Positions 24,969-33,869 of a stretch of 59,247 nt of DNA are shown piece after piece (positions within the stretch are counted from its first letter, which is position 1; each line of letters begins with the position of its first letter). Under the pieces are notes generated by a model. The model worked only from the letters and a program-made list of their open reading frames with translations. It did no database searches and was not told the origin of the DNA. The stretch lies in NCBI GenBank assembly GCA_905188025.1, contig CAJJKI010000008.1, positions 1 through 59,247 on the forward strand, read 5' to 3'. Both the position numbers and the translations under genes were made by a program. The DNA is from an uncultured Eubacteriales bacterium. Lineage in GTDB: Bacteria > Bacillota_I > Bacilli_A > RF39 > UBA660.

Positions 24969-25006
24969 AAACATACAAGATGACATACAAGAAAACATAC
25001 AAGATG
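24969..25006 (+). repeat. Three short direct repeats after the tRNA genes
   Basis: ACATACAAGA occurs three times in about 40 bases, spaced 12-16 bases apart, inside a gene-free stretch (24951-25126). The stretch has no ORF. It could be chance in AT-rich DNA or a remnant of an integration site next to tRNA-Leu. Confidence 0.45.
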
Positions 25007-25126
25007 ATTGATTATACGTGACCAATATGAATAGTTATATTCATCCATACAAAATAACAAATATAATGATAAATAAAATATCTTTAATAATGAAAAATGG
25101 TAAATTAGATAATTATAAAGATTAAT

Positions 25127-25163
25127 AAAAAATCCAATTGTATTACTTCAATTTGGATTTTTT
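25127..25163 (-). terminator. Bidirectional terminator
   Basis: AAAAAATCCAA (25127-25137) pairs perfectly with TTGGATTTTTT (25153-25163). It lies just beyond the end of the minus-strand membrane protein gene. Confidence 0.85.
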
Positions 25164-25181
25164 CTTTCCACGTAAACCTAA

Positions 25182-25685
25182 TCATTTAATATTTTTATCA
25201 TAGAAAATCATACTATCTCCTGGATGATTAGTTAAATAATAACATATCCCATATATTAAAATTATTAGTATTATTCCTATATAATTTCCACAATTAACTT
25301 TATTTCTAGTAATAAAATAATAACTAATTAATTCCATAACAAAATATACTACCAGTAGTAAACCAATTGCTATAATAGCATTATGACCAATAGTCATATG
25401 TATTGGTAAATATATTCCTAAATATAAAATAATTCCAATAATAATACTAATAGTATATCCCAAAATAAAGTTATTAACCTTTATGCCTTTTCTAATATAA
25501 TAAATATATTCAAATAAACTACCTATAAGTACCGGAGTAATCAATAGTTTCATATGTTCCCATATACTCTCATTAACCGGAAAAAATACCTTAAAAAATT
25601 CTATAGGAATAAAATCATACATAAAGTGACATATAAAAGCCAATCCAAATATCACAAAAGTAATTATTAATTTAATCTTCTTCAT
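25182..25685 (-). CDS. DUF6512-like integral membrane protein
   Basis: A 167-residue protein with five or six predicted helices. The segment FFPVNESIWEHMKLLITPVLIGSLFEY is the signature I associate with the DUF6512 family of Bacillota; function is unknown. I use ATG 25685 (MKKIKLII); an in-frame ATG at 25706 adds seven residues and neither has a clear ribosome binding site. It is a single gene, divergent from the UDG-like gene. Confidence 0.65.
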   Translation of the reverse strand: MKKIKLIITFVIFGLAFICHFMYDFIPIEFFKVFFPVNESIWEHMKLLITPVLIGSLFEYIYYIRKGIKVNNFILGYTISIIIGIILYLGIYLPIHMTIGHNAIIAIGLLLVVYFVMELISYYFITRNKVNCGNYIGIILIILIYGICYYLTNHPGDSMIFYDKNIK

Positions 25686-25744
25686 ACTAAAAGATATGTA
25701 AATCATCTATAATTATGTAAAAACTAGTATTTTTTAAAATCTTA

Positions 25745-25753
25745 TGGTATAAT
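25745..25753 (+). promoter_or_regulatory. Promoter of the UDG-like gene, extended -10
   Basis: TG-G-TATAAT at 25745-25753; the ribosome binding site follows almost at once, so the leader is very short. Confidence 0.55.
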
Positions 25754-25769
25754 TTCATTGGTGATTTCC

Positions 25770-26453
25770 TTGTCAGAAAAATTATTAAAATTAAATAAAG
25801 AATATGATAGACTTCAAAAAATATATGGTGATCCCAACCTTCATTCAATTTATAATGGAGGATGTATCAATAATCCTGATATTTGTTTTATATTCATGAA
25901 TCCCACTGGTAAAAATATTGCCTCAAGTGTATCATGGCCAGGGCCATATTCCCCATGGATAGGAACAAAAAATATTTGGTGTCTATTCTATAAACTAAAT
26001 ATCTTATCAGAGACTCTTTATTATCAAATAAAAGAAAAAAGACCTCAAGATTGGACACCATCATTTGCTAAAGAAGTATATCAAAATATCACTGACAATC
26101 ATTGCTATATCACTAACTTAGGAAAGTGTACTCAATTAGATGCTAGACCACTTCCTAATAAAGTATATAAAGAATATCTAGAATTACTTCAAAAAGAAAT
26201 ATCTATAATTAATCCCAAAGTAATTATTCTTTTTGGTAATCAAGTTAGTGGAATAGTATTAAATCAAAAAATATCTGTAAGTACTTCTAGAAAGAAATTA
26301 TATCTATCTAAAGTACTTGATAAAGAATATAAATTTTATAGTGTATATTATCCTATAGGTAATGGCATTTTTAATATTGATAAGTCTATTGAAGATATCT
26401 TATGGATAATTGATAACGAATTAAAGAAAGAAGGCGTTAATAATGTTTATTGA
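25770..26453 (+). CDS. Uracil-DNA glycosylase superfamily protein
   Basis: A 227-residue protein with a UDG-superfamily layout: ICFIFMNPTGKN near residue 40 (comparable to the GxxPG motif of family 4 enzymes), PYSPWIGTKN, CYITNLGKC, and VIILFGNQVSGIV (usually the strand before the second active-site loop). No Cys cluster for an iron-sulfur centre is obvious. The start is TTG 25770 with GGTGAT four bases upstream. It overlaps obgE by 11 bases. The exact substrate is unknown. Confidence 0.75.
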   Translation: MSEKLLKLNKEYDRLQKIYGDPNLHSIYNGGCINNPDICFIFMNPTGKNIASSVSWPGPYSPWIGTKNIWCLFYKLNILSETLYYQIKEKRPQDWTPSFAKEVYQNITDNHCYITNLGKCTQLDARPLPNKVYKEYLELLQKEISIINPKVIILFGNQVSGIVLNQKISVSTSRKKLYLSKVLDKEYKFYSVYYPIGNGIFNIDKSIEDILWIIDNELKKEGVNNVY

Positions 26454-27714
26454 TGAAGTTGTAATGGAAGTATCAGCAGGTCGTGGTGGAGACGGCTGTA
26501 TGGCTTTCTTAAGAGAAAAATTTGTTCCTATGGGTGGCCCTAATGGTGGAAATGGTGGAAAGGGAGCTGATATCATTTTCAAAGCTGATGAAGGATTAAA
26601 AACATTAGTAGATTTAAGATATCTAAAAAATGTTAAAGGAGATGCTGGATTAAACGGTGAAGGAAAAAATAAAAATGGTAAATATGCTGAAGATAAAATT
26701 ATTAAAGTACCAGTAGGAACTACCATTAAAGATTATGATACTAATCTAGTTATTGCTGATTTAACTCATCATGATGAAGAAGTAATCGTAGCATATGGTG
26801 GCAAGGGCGGTAGAGGTAATGTTACTCTAGCTACTAGAAATAATCCATGTCCATCATTTGCAGAACGTGGAGAACCAGGAGAAGTAAGAAAAATAAAAGT
26901 AGAGTTAAGAATGTTAGCAGACGTTGGCCTAGTAGGAATGCCTAGTGTAGGTAAATCAACATTATTATCAATGATTACTAATGCTAATCCAAAAATAGCT
27001 TCATATCACTTTACTACCTTATCACCAAACTTAGGAGTAGTAACAACAAAAGATCATTATAATTACGTAATAGCAGACTTACCAGGATTAATTGAAGGAG
27101 CTAGTGAAGGAACAGGTCTAGGTCATAAATTCCTAAAACATATTGAAAGGACCAAAATAATAGCCCATATTATAGATATGTCATCATCTGAAGGAAGAGA
27201 TCCATATGAAGATTACTTAATAATCCGTCAAGAATTAGAAAAATTTAGCCCTAAATTATTAAATAAACAAGAAATAATTATTGCTAACAAAATGGATCTT
27301 CCAACAGCCAAAGAAAATTTAGAAACATTTAAACAAAAAGTAAATAAAGAAGTATATGAAATATCTGCTTTAACTAATCAAAATCTAGATATCATTATCA
27401 ATGTTCTTGGTGATCTAGTAAAAAATACTCCAGAAGAAGTATTATATGATGAAGATATTCAAGAAAGTCATGTATTATATAAATTCAAAAAAGAAAAACC
27501 ATTTACTATTATTAAAGAAGATCATACATTCACTATCAAAGGTGAAAAAGTAGAAAAAATATTTAAAATGATTAACTTTAATACAGAAGAAGCTATTTCT
27601 CGTTTTGCTAAAAAACTAAGAAATATGGGTGTAGATGAAGAATTAGAAAAACTAGGAGTAGAAGAGGGAGATACTATCAAGATCCTTGATTATGAATTTG
27701 AATATACCAAATAA
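26443..27714 (+). CDS. obgE: Obg/CgtA GTPase
   Basis: An essential GTPase for late 50S assembly and stress control. The 423-residue protein has the glycine-rich Obg fold (residues 1-157: SAGRGGDGCMAFLREKFVPMGGPNGG), the G domain with GMPSVGKSTLL (G1), TLSPNLGVV, DLPGLIEGA (G3) and NKMD (G4), and a C-terminal OCT domain. In Bacillus obg follows spo0B after rpmA; here the tRNA pair, a DUF6512 gene and a UDG-like gene intervene and no spo0B is seen. Confidence 0.97.
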   Translation: MFIDEVVMEVSAGRGGDGCMAFLREKFVPMGGPNGGNGGKGADIIFKADEGLKTLVDLRYLKNVKGDAGLNGEGKNKNGKYAEDKIIKVPVGTTIKDYDTNLVIADLTHHDEEVIVAYGGKGGRGNVTLATRNNPCPSFAERGEPGEVRKIKVELRMLADVGLVGMPSVGKSTLLSMITNANPKIASYHFTTLSPNLGVVTTKDHYNYVIADLPGLIEGASEGTGLGHKFLKHIERTKIIAHIIDMSSSEGRDPYEDYLIIRQELEKFSPKLLNKQEIIIANKMDLPTAKENLETFKQKVNKEVYEISALTNQNLDIIINVLGDLVKNTPEEVLYDEDIQESHVLYKFKKEKPFTIIKEDHTFTIKGEKVEKIFKMINFNTEEAISRFAKKLRNMGVDEELEKLGVEEGDTIKILDYEFEYTK

Positions 27715-27758
27715 TCAAAAAAATGACACTTTATATATTGTTAAATATTCATAAAATG

Positions 27759-27787
27759 TTGACATAAATAGAAATTTATTATATGAT
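27759..27787 (+). promoter_or_regulatory. Promoter of the first pilin-like gene
   Basis: TTGACA (27759-27764), 17-base spacer, TATGAT (27782-27787), followed by a strong GAGGAGGAA site. Confidence 0.75.
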
Positions 27788-27813
27788 AATATCAAGAAAA
27801 GAGGAGGAATATT

Positions 27814-28125
27814 ATGTTATTTTCAGCTGTAAGTTGCGATGCTTTAATGCCATTTATAAGATTAATTAGAGATGGAATAATTCCATTAATTCAAATTGGT
27901 ATTCCTATTATATTAATATTATTAGGAATGTTTGATTTAGGAAAAGCGGTAATGGCTTCTAAAGAAGATGAAATCAAATCAGCACAAAAATTACTTATCA
28001 AAAGATGTATTTATGCTGTAGCAATATTCTTTGTAGTATTTATCGTACAATTAGTATTTGGCTTAATTGATAATAGCGGTGATTATGGACAAGAAAATTG
28101 GATCACTTGTTGGAATCAAAAATAG
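27814..28125 (+). CDS. VirB2/TrbC-like small membrane protein (pilin-like)
   Basis: A 103-residue protein with two membrane helices (about residues 22-43 and 66-88) joined by a short charged loop, KAVMASKEDEIKSAQ. This is the two-helix layout of VirB2/TrbC pilins of type IV secretion systems. Cys residues near both ends (C9 and near residue 99) lie on the same outer side. Its helix-loop-helix core is homologous to the C terminus of the next protein. It is transcribed alone between a strong promoter and a perfect terminator, as expected for an abundant structural subunit. Confidence 0.65.
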   Translation: MLFSAVSCDALMPFIRLIRDGIIPLIQIGIPIILILLGMFDLGKAVMASKEDEIKSAQKLLIKRCIYAVAIFFVVFIVQLVFGLIDNSGDYGQENWITCWNQK

Positions 28126-28145
28126 TAGCAATTAATATAAAATTA

Positions 28146-28177
28146 ATAGAAAAAGTTATATCTTTTTCTATTTTTTT
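28146..28177 (+). terminator. Terminator between the two pilin-like genes
   Basis: ATAGAAAAAG (28146-28155) pairs perfectly with CTTTTTCTAT (28162-28171), then a run of seven T. Confidence 0.9.
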
Positions 28178-28178
28178 A

Positions 28179-28187
28179 TGATATAAT
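28179..28187 (+). promoter_or_regulatory. Promoter of the main secretion operon, extended -10
   Basis: TG-A-TATAAT at 28179-28187 starts two bases after the T run of the preceding terminator and drives 28227 onward. Confidence 0.65.
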
Positions 28188-28226
28188 GTATACGAGATAT
28201 TTTACTTTATTGAAGGAGAGAACTAT

Positions 28227-29006
28227 ATGAAATATAAAAAATACCTATTTGTCCTATTATTAACAATGATAATAGGAATGAATAATATATCAGCAGCATC
28301 TATAAGAACTTGTCAGAATGATGATGATTGTTATTATGCATCTAGTGAAGCAGATACCTACATGTGCTATAATCCAAAAAAGAATAAAATAACAATTTCA
28401 CTTACAAAAGAAAAAAATGGAAAAACAGATCCATTAATTAATATGAAAAAAGACGTGGTAGATAAAGAAACAGGCATAACAGCCACTAAAATTGGTAATA
28501 CTTGTCCTAAATATCTTGTATATAGATACAAAGATGGATTCTTATTCTTTAATTCAGAAGGAATTTGGGGTTTTAATGATTTAAGTAATGCCAAGCAATT
28601 TACTTCTTCATCAAACGGTATAAACAAAATAAATGCTTACTTAGCTGTTCAAACAACTAAAGAAAGCTATGATACAAAATTAACAAAAACAAAAACAGAA
28701 ATAGTTGACGTTACTCAAAAAATGGATTGTGAAAAATTATTTGATGATGAACTAATGGAAATAATTGATGAAATATTACAGTATCCAAGAATTATCGTTC
28801 CTATCTTAGTAATATTATTAGGAAGTTTAGATTTTGCTAAAGCTGTAATAGCCCAAAAAGAAGATGAAATGAAAAAAGCTCAATCAACATTTATTAAAAG
28901 ATTAATTATCGGTGTAGCCTTTTTCTTTATACCATCAATTGTCGACGTAATAATGTGGTTAGCAAACATAGTATGGAATGGAATGTACCCTACATGTGGA
29001 ATATAA
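28227..29006 (+). CDS. Secreted-domain protein with VirB2/TrbC-like C-terminal helices
   Basis: The 259-residue protein has a signal peptide (residues 1-24), an extracellular domain with several Cys (RTCQNDDDCYY, MCYNP, NTCPKYL) likely in disulfides, and a C-terminal part (from about 165) that repeats the first pilin-like protein: a Cys, a helix IIVPILVILLGSLDFAKAVIA, loop QKEDEMKKAQSTFIKR, a second helix, and a final Cys. It looks like a pilin-like core fused to an external cap domain, perhaps an adhesin or a tip subunit. No known family is named with confidence. Confidence 0.6.
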   Translation: MKYKKYLFVLLLTMIIGMNNISAASIRTCQNDDDCYYASSEADTYMCYNPKKNKITISLTKEKNGKTDPLINMKKDVVDKETGITATKIGNTCPKYLVYRYKDGFLFFNSEGIWGFNDLSNAKQFTSSSNGINKINAYLAVQTTKESYDTKLTKTKTEIVDVTQKMDCEKLFDDELMEIIDEILQYPRIIVPILVILLGSLDFAKAVIAQKEDEMKKAQSTFIKRLIIGVAFFFIPSIVDVIMWLANIVWNGMYPTCGI

Positions 29007-29024
29007 AAGTAAGGAAGTGATATT

Positions 29025-31157
29025 ATGAATTTCTTATTATTTGGAAGCGTAGCTGATGTCGTTGGTGACGTATTTAACATAATATGGTTCACACTTAACG
29101 GACTAATATATGGCCTAATTGTTGTAATATTTAGATTATTTACTAATCTTAGCCAATTAGACATTTTATCAGCAGATCAAACAAACGGTATATATCAAAG
29201 AGTCACAATGGTTATTACAATAGTTATGGTATTTTATATCACCTTCGAGTTTGTAAAATATGTTGTACAGCCTGATACAATAAGTGATAAAGAAAAAGGT
29301 GTCGGCAAAATTGGCATGAGAATAGTCATAGCAATTTTACTGATAGCCTTTATACCAACAATATTTAATCTTGGAATGCGTCTACAGAACAAAATACTAT
29401 CAACTAATGTTATATCAAAAGTAATTCTAGGACAAGATAGTTTTGATTTTAAGGATGCTGGTAGTAATTTTGCTGGTGATGTCTTCTCGGCTTTCTACCG
29501 TGTTGATTACAGTAAATGTGGTTCATTAGAAGAATGTCAAAAAGCTCAGAATAAGGTTGATGAAGTAATTAATCTATTCAAAGAAGATAGTGGTTTGCTA
29601 GCCTTGGTTGAAGGCACATGGTATTCACTTCTTGACGTTGATGATACAATTCAATATGATGGACTTTTAGCTGTGGTATTCGGAGCTTTTATCTTGTATA
29701 TAGTATTCTTATACTGTATTGATTTAGGAGTACGTTATATTCAACTTATCTTCTTACAAATAATAGCACCAGTAGCAGCAATAAGCTATATTGTTCCTCA
29801 AAAAGATGGGACATTTCAAAAATGGACAAAACAAGTTACAACTACTTACTTAGATGTATTTATAAGAGTAGCAATTTTATATTTTATGCTACTAATAACA
29901 TCAATTCTTTCAAATTCATTAGATTTCTATGAAATGAGTAAGAATGGTACACAAATTAATATATTTGAATATTTATTCATTATTGCCGGATTATTAATCT
30001 TTGTTCAAAGAGCACCTAAATTACTTGAAGAATTATTACCTGCAAAAGGTGGAGCTGCCTCAATTGGTTTTGGATTCTCTGGAAAATCAAGGTTTGAGCC
30101 TATTGGAAAAACAATTGGCTCTATGATAAAACCAGTCGCTGGAACAGCAGGACTAGTAGCTGGAGGTTTAGGAGGATTTCTTAAAGAAACTACCGACGGC
30201 GGAGTTAAAATTGGTAAAAAACGTTATGCCCTAAACAAAGATATAGTAAAAGATATAACAGGAGATAAATTTAAAGATAGATTAAAACGTGGAGCCACCT
30301 ACGCAGTTAGTGCCGCAAGAGCTGGTTACCAAGGTGCAAGTACGGGTGCAAAAACAGGAAGATATTCAGCAGCAAAAGAAGCAGCTCAAAAAGTAGTTCA
30401 AGCAGAGGTACAGAAAGTAATTGACGGTGGAAATGTTTTAGATTCAATGTTCAAAGGCGCATATTATCAAGATGTAAAAGTAAGATTAAACACGCAAATT
30501 GAAAATGCACAAAATGGAGTAAAAGTTAAAGCCTCAGCATTATCTGAAGCAGACGAAGTAAAAGAAGTAAAACAAGCAAAAGCAGCATGGGAAAGTGCTA
30601 AAAGTGGTGGCGCAAGTGCTGAAGAAATTGAAAGATTAAGAAAAGAATATAAAGCGAAACAATCAGCAGTCGTAAATGGAAATAGAGTTGAAAATTACAT
30701 TGTATATGAGAGAGACGCTAATGGAAATATTGTTAATGATTCAGATGGAAACCCAAAAATTAAAGAACAGTATGGTCCTGGATATGTATACGAAAAAGAT
30801 GATGGTACAGTAGTCTTCACTAAGAGAACAGATGCTGAAGATGATATTAGATATAATGCAACAAAAGATGAAACAGCTAGATTATATAAATTAATTAAAG
30901 AAGGTTATATTACGGATTTAATTAATCAAGTAGACCCTAATAGAAAACTAAAAGTTCCTATAGAAAGAGAAAGGGTTACTGAAGATGGCAAATCAGAAAA
31001 ATATGTAGAGGAAGTAGAATTAGATAAATTAACAGAATCAGATTTAAGGAAAAATCTTGGTGCATTTGAAACTGCAATTAACGATGGTATAAGACAAGTT
31101 AAAGAGCACGAAAAATATCAAGCTGCTTCAGCCAACGCATCTGAAAGTAAAAAATAA
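29025..31157 (+). CDS. VirB6/TrbL-like polytopic membrane protein
   Basis: A 710-residue protein. Residues 1-345 hold about seven to eight membrane helices, including RYIQLIFLQIIAPVAAISYIVPQKDG, the arrangement of TrbL/VirB6 channel proteins of Gram-positive type IV systems. The rest (about 350-710) is a hydrophilic tail: a glycine/alanine-rich segment (IGFGFSGKSRFEPIGKTIG, AGLVAGGLGGFL), then charged coiled-coil stretches. Large soluble tails are common in Gram-positive VirB6 proteins. AAGGAAGTGAT precedes the start. Confidence 0.8.
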   Translation: MNFLLFGSVADVVGDVFNIIWFTLNGLIYGLIVVIFRLFTNLSQLDILSADQTNGIYQRVTMVITIVMVFYITFEFVKYVVQPDTISDKEKGVGKIGMRIVIAILLIAFIPTIFNLGMRLQNKILSTNVISKVILGQDSFDFKDAGSNFAGDVFSAFYRVDYSKCGSLEECQKAQNKVDEVINLFKEDSGLLALVEGTWYSLLDVDDTIQYDGLLAVVFGAFILYIVFLYCIDLGVRYIQLIFLQIIAPVAAISYIVPQKDGTFQKWTKQVTTTYLDVFIRVAILYFMLLITSILSNSLDFYEMSKNGTQINIFEYLFIIAGLLIFVQRAPKLLEELLPAKGGAASIGFGFSGKSRFEPIGKTIGSMIKPVAGTAGLVAGGLGGFLKETTDGGVKIGKKRYALNKDIVKDITGDKFKDRLKRGATYAVSAARAGYQGASTGAKTGRYSAAKEAAQKVVQAEVQKVIDGGNVLDSMFKGAYYQDVKVRLNTQIENAQNGVKVKASALSEADEVKEVKQAKAAWESAKSGGASAEEIERLRKEYKAKQSAVVNGNRVENYIVYERDANGNIVNDSDGNPKIKEQYGPGYVYEKDDGTVVFTKRTDAEDDIRYNATKDETARLYKLIKEGYITDLINQVDPNRKLKVPIERERVTEDGKSEKYVEEVELDKLTESDLRKNLGAFETAINDGIRQVKEHEKYQAASANASESKK

Positions 31158-31195
31158 ATCAATAACATTTATGAATAAAAGGAGTGTGATACTTA

Positions 31196-31516
31196 ATGAA
31201 TGGTAGTTTAGTACCAGCAAATACTAAGAAATCTTTATTGATATTTGGCATGTTTAGGCCACTACCCGATTTATTGATATTAGGTGGTGGAGTAGGCTTA
31301 ACAATATTTCTATTATTATTTTTTGGAAATGCAAGTACTTGGATACTTATAGGTTGCTGTATACCAATGCTATTAGCCGTAGCATTGGTACTACCTATAC
31401 CAAATTATCATAATACATTGTGTGCAATACAAAGTATACTAGATTTCTATAATGGAAGAAGAAAATTTATATGGAAGGGTTGGTGTATGAGAGATGAGTA
31501 CAAAGACGACAAATAG
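31196..31516 (+). CDS. PrgI/VirB3-like membrane protein
   Basis: A 106-residue protein with two adjacent helices (about 28-45 and 50-68) and a short N-terminal segment VPANTKKSLLIFGMFRPLPDLLILGG, matching the PrgI family, the Gram-positive counterpart of VirB3. PrgI genes sit directly before the VirB4 ATPase gene, and that is the case here. It overlaps the next gene by 23 bases. Confidence 0.8.
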   Translation: MNGSLVPANTKKSLLIFGMFRPLPDLLILGGGVGLTIFLLLFFGNASTWILIGCCIPMLLAVALVLPIPNYHNTLCAIQSILDFYNGRRKFIWKGWCMRDEYKDDK

Positions 31517-32054
31517 CTCAAAATATACTGAAGACTGGATACCAGTCAGAAATATTGCTAATGGAATGATTGAATTAGATAATAAATATAAAGTTACTGG
31601 AGTAAAAATAAGACCAAGAAATATCTTTATATTAGATACTAATACAAGAAATAATATCCTAGCTATGCTAAAAACATTTTATGATACTATTGACTTTGAA
31701 TTTTGGTTAATATCATCAGATAGACCAGTAGATATTTCAAGTTACCTAGCAACATTGCAAATACAATATAATCAAGTTCAAGATCCAAGAGTGAAAAAAT
31801 TAATTAGCCAAGATATTGCTAAAGCAAATGATTTTATGAACAATAATGTAACTGATACTGAATTTTATATTTTATTTAAATCAAATAATAATGATATAAT
31901 TCAAAAACGTCTAAGAACACTTATGTTAGGTTTATCTAATTGTGGATTAGACTCAACACAAACATCTAATGCTGATTTAAGAACAATGTTAGATAGTTTT
32001 CTAAATGGGGGGAAAACAACAGAAAGTAAGGCGGTGTTGCCAAGTGAATTTTAA
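31494..32054 (+). CDS. TraC/VirB4 N-terminal-domain protein (separate ORF)
   Basis: A 186-residue soluble protein. DWIPVRNIANGMIELDNKYKVTGVKIRPRNIFILD and the LKTFYDTIDFEFWLISSDRPVDISSYL segment resemble the N-terminal domain of TraC/VirB4 ATPases. The following ORF supplies the rest of that protein in a different frame. The last 11 bases overlap the start of the ATPase ORF, so the split may be an ancestral gene fission with coupled translation, or a programmed frameshift. Confidence 0.65.
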   Translation: MSTKTTNSSKYTEDWIPVRNIANGMIELDNKYKVTGVKIRPRNIFILDTNTRNNILAMLKTFYDTIDFEFWLISSDRPVDISSYLATLQIQYNQVQDPRVKKLISQDIAKANDFMNNNVTDTEFYILFKSNNNDIIQKRLRTLMLGLSNCGLDSTQTSNADLRTMLDSFLNGGKTTESKAVLPSEF

Positions 32055-33831
32055 ATCACAAATAGCTCCTAAAGGGCTTCAATTTAATGCAGCAGACTTT
32101 ATCATTAGTGATAAATATGCTACAGTATTAACTGTTATATCCTATCCCCGTTACATAAATGATGGATACCTTTCAGATTTGACGAATATTCCAGGAGTAA
32201 AAGTATCAATCAAACACATTCCAGTGCCTTTCTCTATATTGGCTAAAATGCTAAATAAAGAATTAGCAGATTTAAGAGCAAGGTACCAAGTGGAAAGAGA
32301 CAATACTATTCTTGAAAGAATTCGCCAAGATATGGATTCACTAGAAGCGTTTATCCAACAATTCACAGCATCACAATCAAGAACATTTGATTTTCAATTA
32401 CACTTAATGATAACTGCTGATACCAAAGAAGAATTAGAAAATAAAAAGTTAAATTTAAAAACATATTTAGATTCAATGGAAATGGTAGCAGTTCCATTAA
32501 GATTTGAACAACAAAGAGTACTTAAATCAATGTTACCAATCTTCGAAAAGACATCTATTGAAGACCGTATTGGAACAATTATGCCATCTTCAACAATGGC
32601 TACAATGTATCCATTTATCTTTGATAGTCTAAAAGATGAAGGATTATCTACATTATTAGGCATAGAGTTTTCAGGAGGAGTAGTTTTATTCAATCAATTT
32701 CTATATCAATTAAAGAAAGAGAATAACCGTAATAATGCCAACATGATTATACTTGGAGCATCAGGTTCCGGAAAATCAACAGCTGCTAAATTAATGATTC
32801 GTAGCCATATAAGAAATAATTATCAATTAGTGTGTGTTGATCCTGAAGGTGAACTTACCGAAATGACTAAAAACTATGGTGGTGAAGTAATAGACCTAGG
32901 AAAAGGTGGTCAATATGGTATGATCAATCCATTAGAAATAGTAATGGATAGTGATGATGATTCAATTGCCACTCAAGGCCTAGGATACACCGTATTAACT
33001 TCAACAATTCAAAATATTAAAGCATTCATGAAGTATTATTCACCTAATATTGAAGAAGATGTATTAACATTATTTGGAGAAATAGTACTTGAAACATATG
33101 CTCGTTTTGGAATAGCTTATAATACAAACTTTTCAAACTATAAATCAAAAGATTTTCCAATCATGCAAGATGTTTATATAACAGTAACTAGTAAATTAAC
33201 TTCAATGACTGAAAAGACCCATGAAAGAGACGTACTAGAAAGACTAGAATTAAAATTAAGACCATTAGTAAAAGAATTACAATATTACTTTAATGGTCGT
33301 ACCACTATCGATACAAGTAATGATTATCTAGTATTTAATATAAAAGAAATTATGAATTCAGACATAAACATTCGTAATGCTCTATTGTTTAATGTTTTAA
33401 AATACGCATGGAGTTTATGTTTAAATCCTAATAAAAATACTGTATTATCAGTAGATGAAGCGCATGTATTGTTAGGAACACAAAATGAATTAGGAGCAGA
33501 GTTCTTAGCACAAGTACAAAGAAGAGCTAGAAAATATAATACTGGTACAATCATTATTACACAACAACCATCAGATTTCGTTGCTAATAATATGATTATG
33601 CACGGAAAAGCTATTTTCGATAATGCTTCATACTACTTAGTAATGGGCTTAAGAAAACAAGCAGCAGATGACTTATCATTATTAATAGATTTAAACGATA
33701 ATGAAAAAGAAAATATTAAAAGATACAATCAAGGAGAAGCTCTCTTTGTATGTGGAAATAGAAGAATGCAAATAGATGTCACTTTAACTGATAGTGAATT
33801 AGAATCATTCGGTAGTGGTGGCGGACTATAA
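32044..33831 (+). CDS. VirB4-type ATPase of the secretion system
   Basis: A 595-residue ATPase that would energise assembly or transport. Walker A is LGASGSGKSTAAK, followed by DPEGELTEMTKNYGGEVIDLG; Walker B is LSVDEAHVLLG; later motifs include QVQRRARKYNTGTIIITQQP (sensor region). I place the start at GTG 32044 after AAGGCGGTG. Compared with usual VirB4/TraE proteins of about 800 residues, the N-terminal ~190 are missing and are supplied by the upstream ORF. Confidence 0.9.
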   Translation: MNFKSQIAPKGLQFNAADFIISDKYATVLTVISYPRYINDGYLSDLTNIPGVKVSIKHIPVPFSILAKMLNKELADLRARYQVERDNTILERIRQDMDSLEAFIQQFTASQSRTFDFQLHLMITADTKEELENKKLNLKTYLDSMEMVAVPLRFEQQRVLKSMLPIFEKTSIEDRIGTIMPSSTMATMYPFIFDSLKDEGLSTLLGIEFSGGVVLFNQFLYQLKKENNRNNANMIILGASGSGKSTAAKLMIRSHIRNNYQLVCVDPEGELTEMTKNYGGEVIDLGKGGQYGMINPLEIVMDSDDDSIATQGLGYTVLTSTIQNIKAFMKYYSPNIEEDVLTLFGEIVLETYARFGIAYNTNFSNYKSKDFPIMQDVYITVTSKLTSMTEKTHERDVLERLELKLRPLVKELQYYFNGRTTIDTSNDYLVFNIKEIMNSDINIRNALLFNVLKYAWSLCLNPNKNTVLSVDEAHVLLGTQNELGAEFLAQVQRRARKYNTGTIIITQQPSDFVANNMIMHGKAIFDNASYYLVMGLRKQAADDLSLLIDLNDNEKENIKRYNQGEALFVCGNRRMQIDVTLTDSELESFGSGGGL

Positions 33832-33869
33832 TATTTAATAAATAAGAAGTAAAGGCAGGTGAGCAGTAT

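Noticed and set aside
24960..25010. CRISPR array
   Set aside because: The repeats are only 10 bases with uneven, very short gaps, and no cas genes are present.
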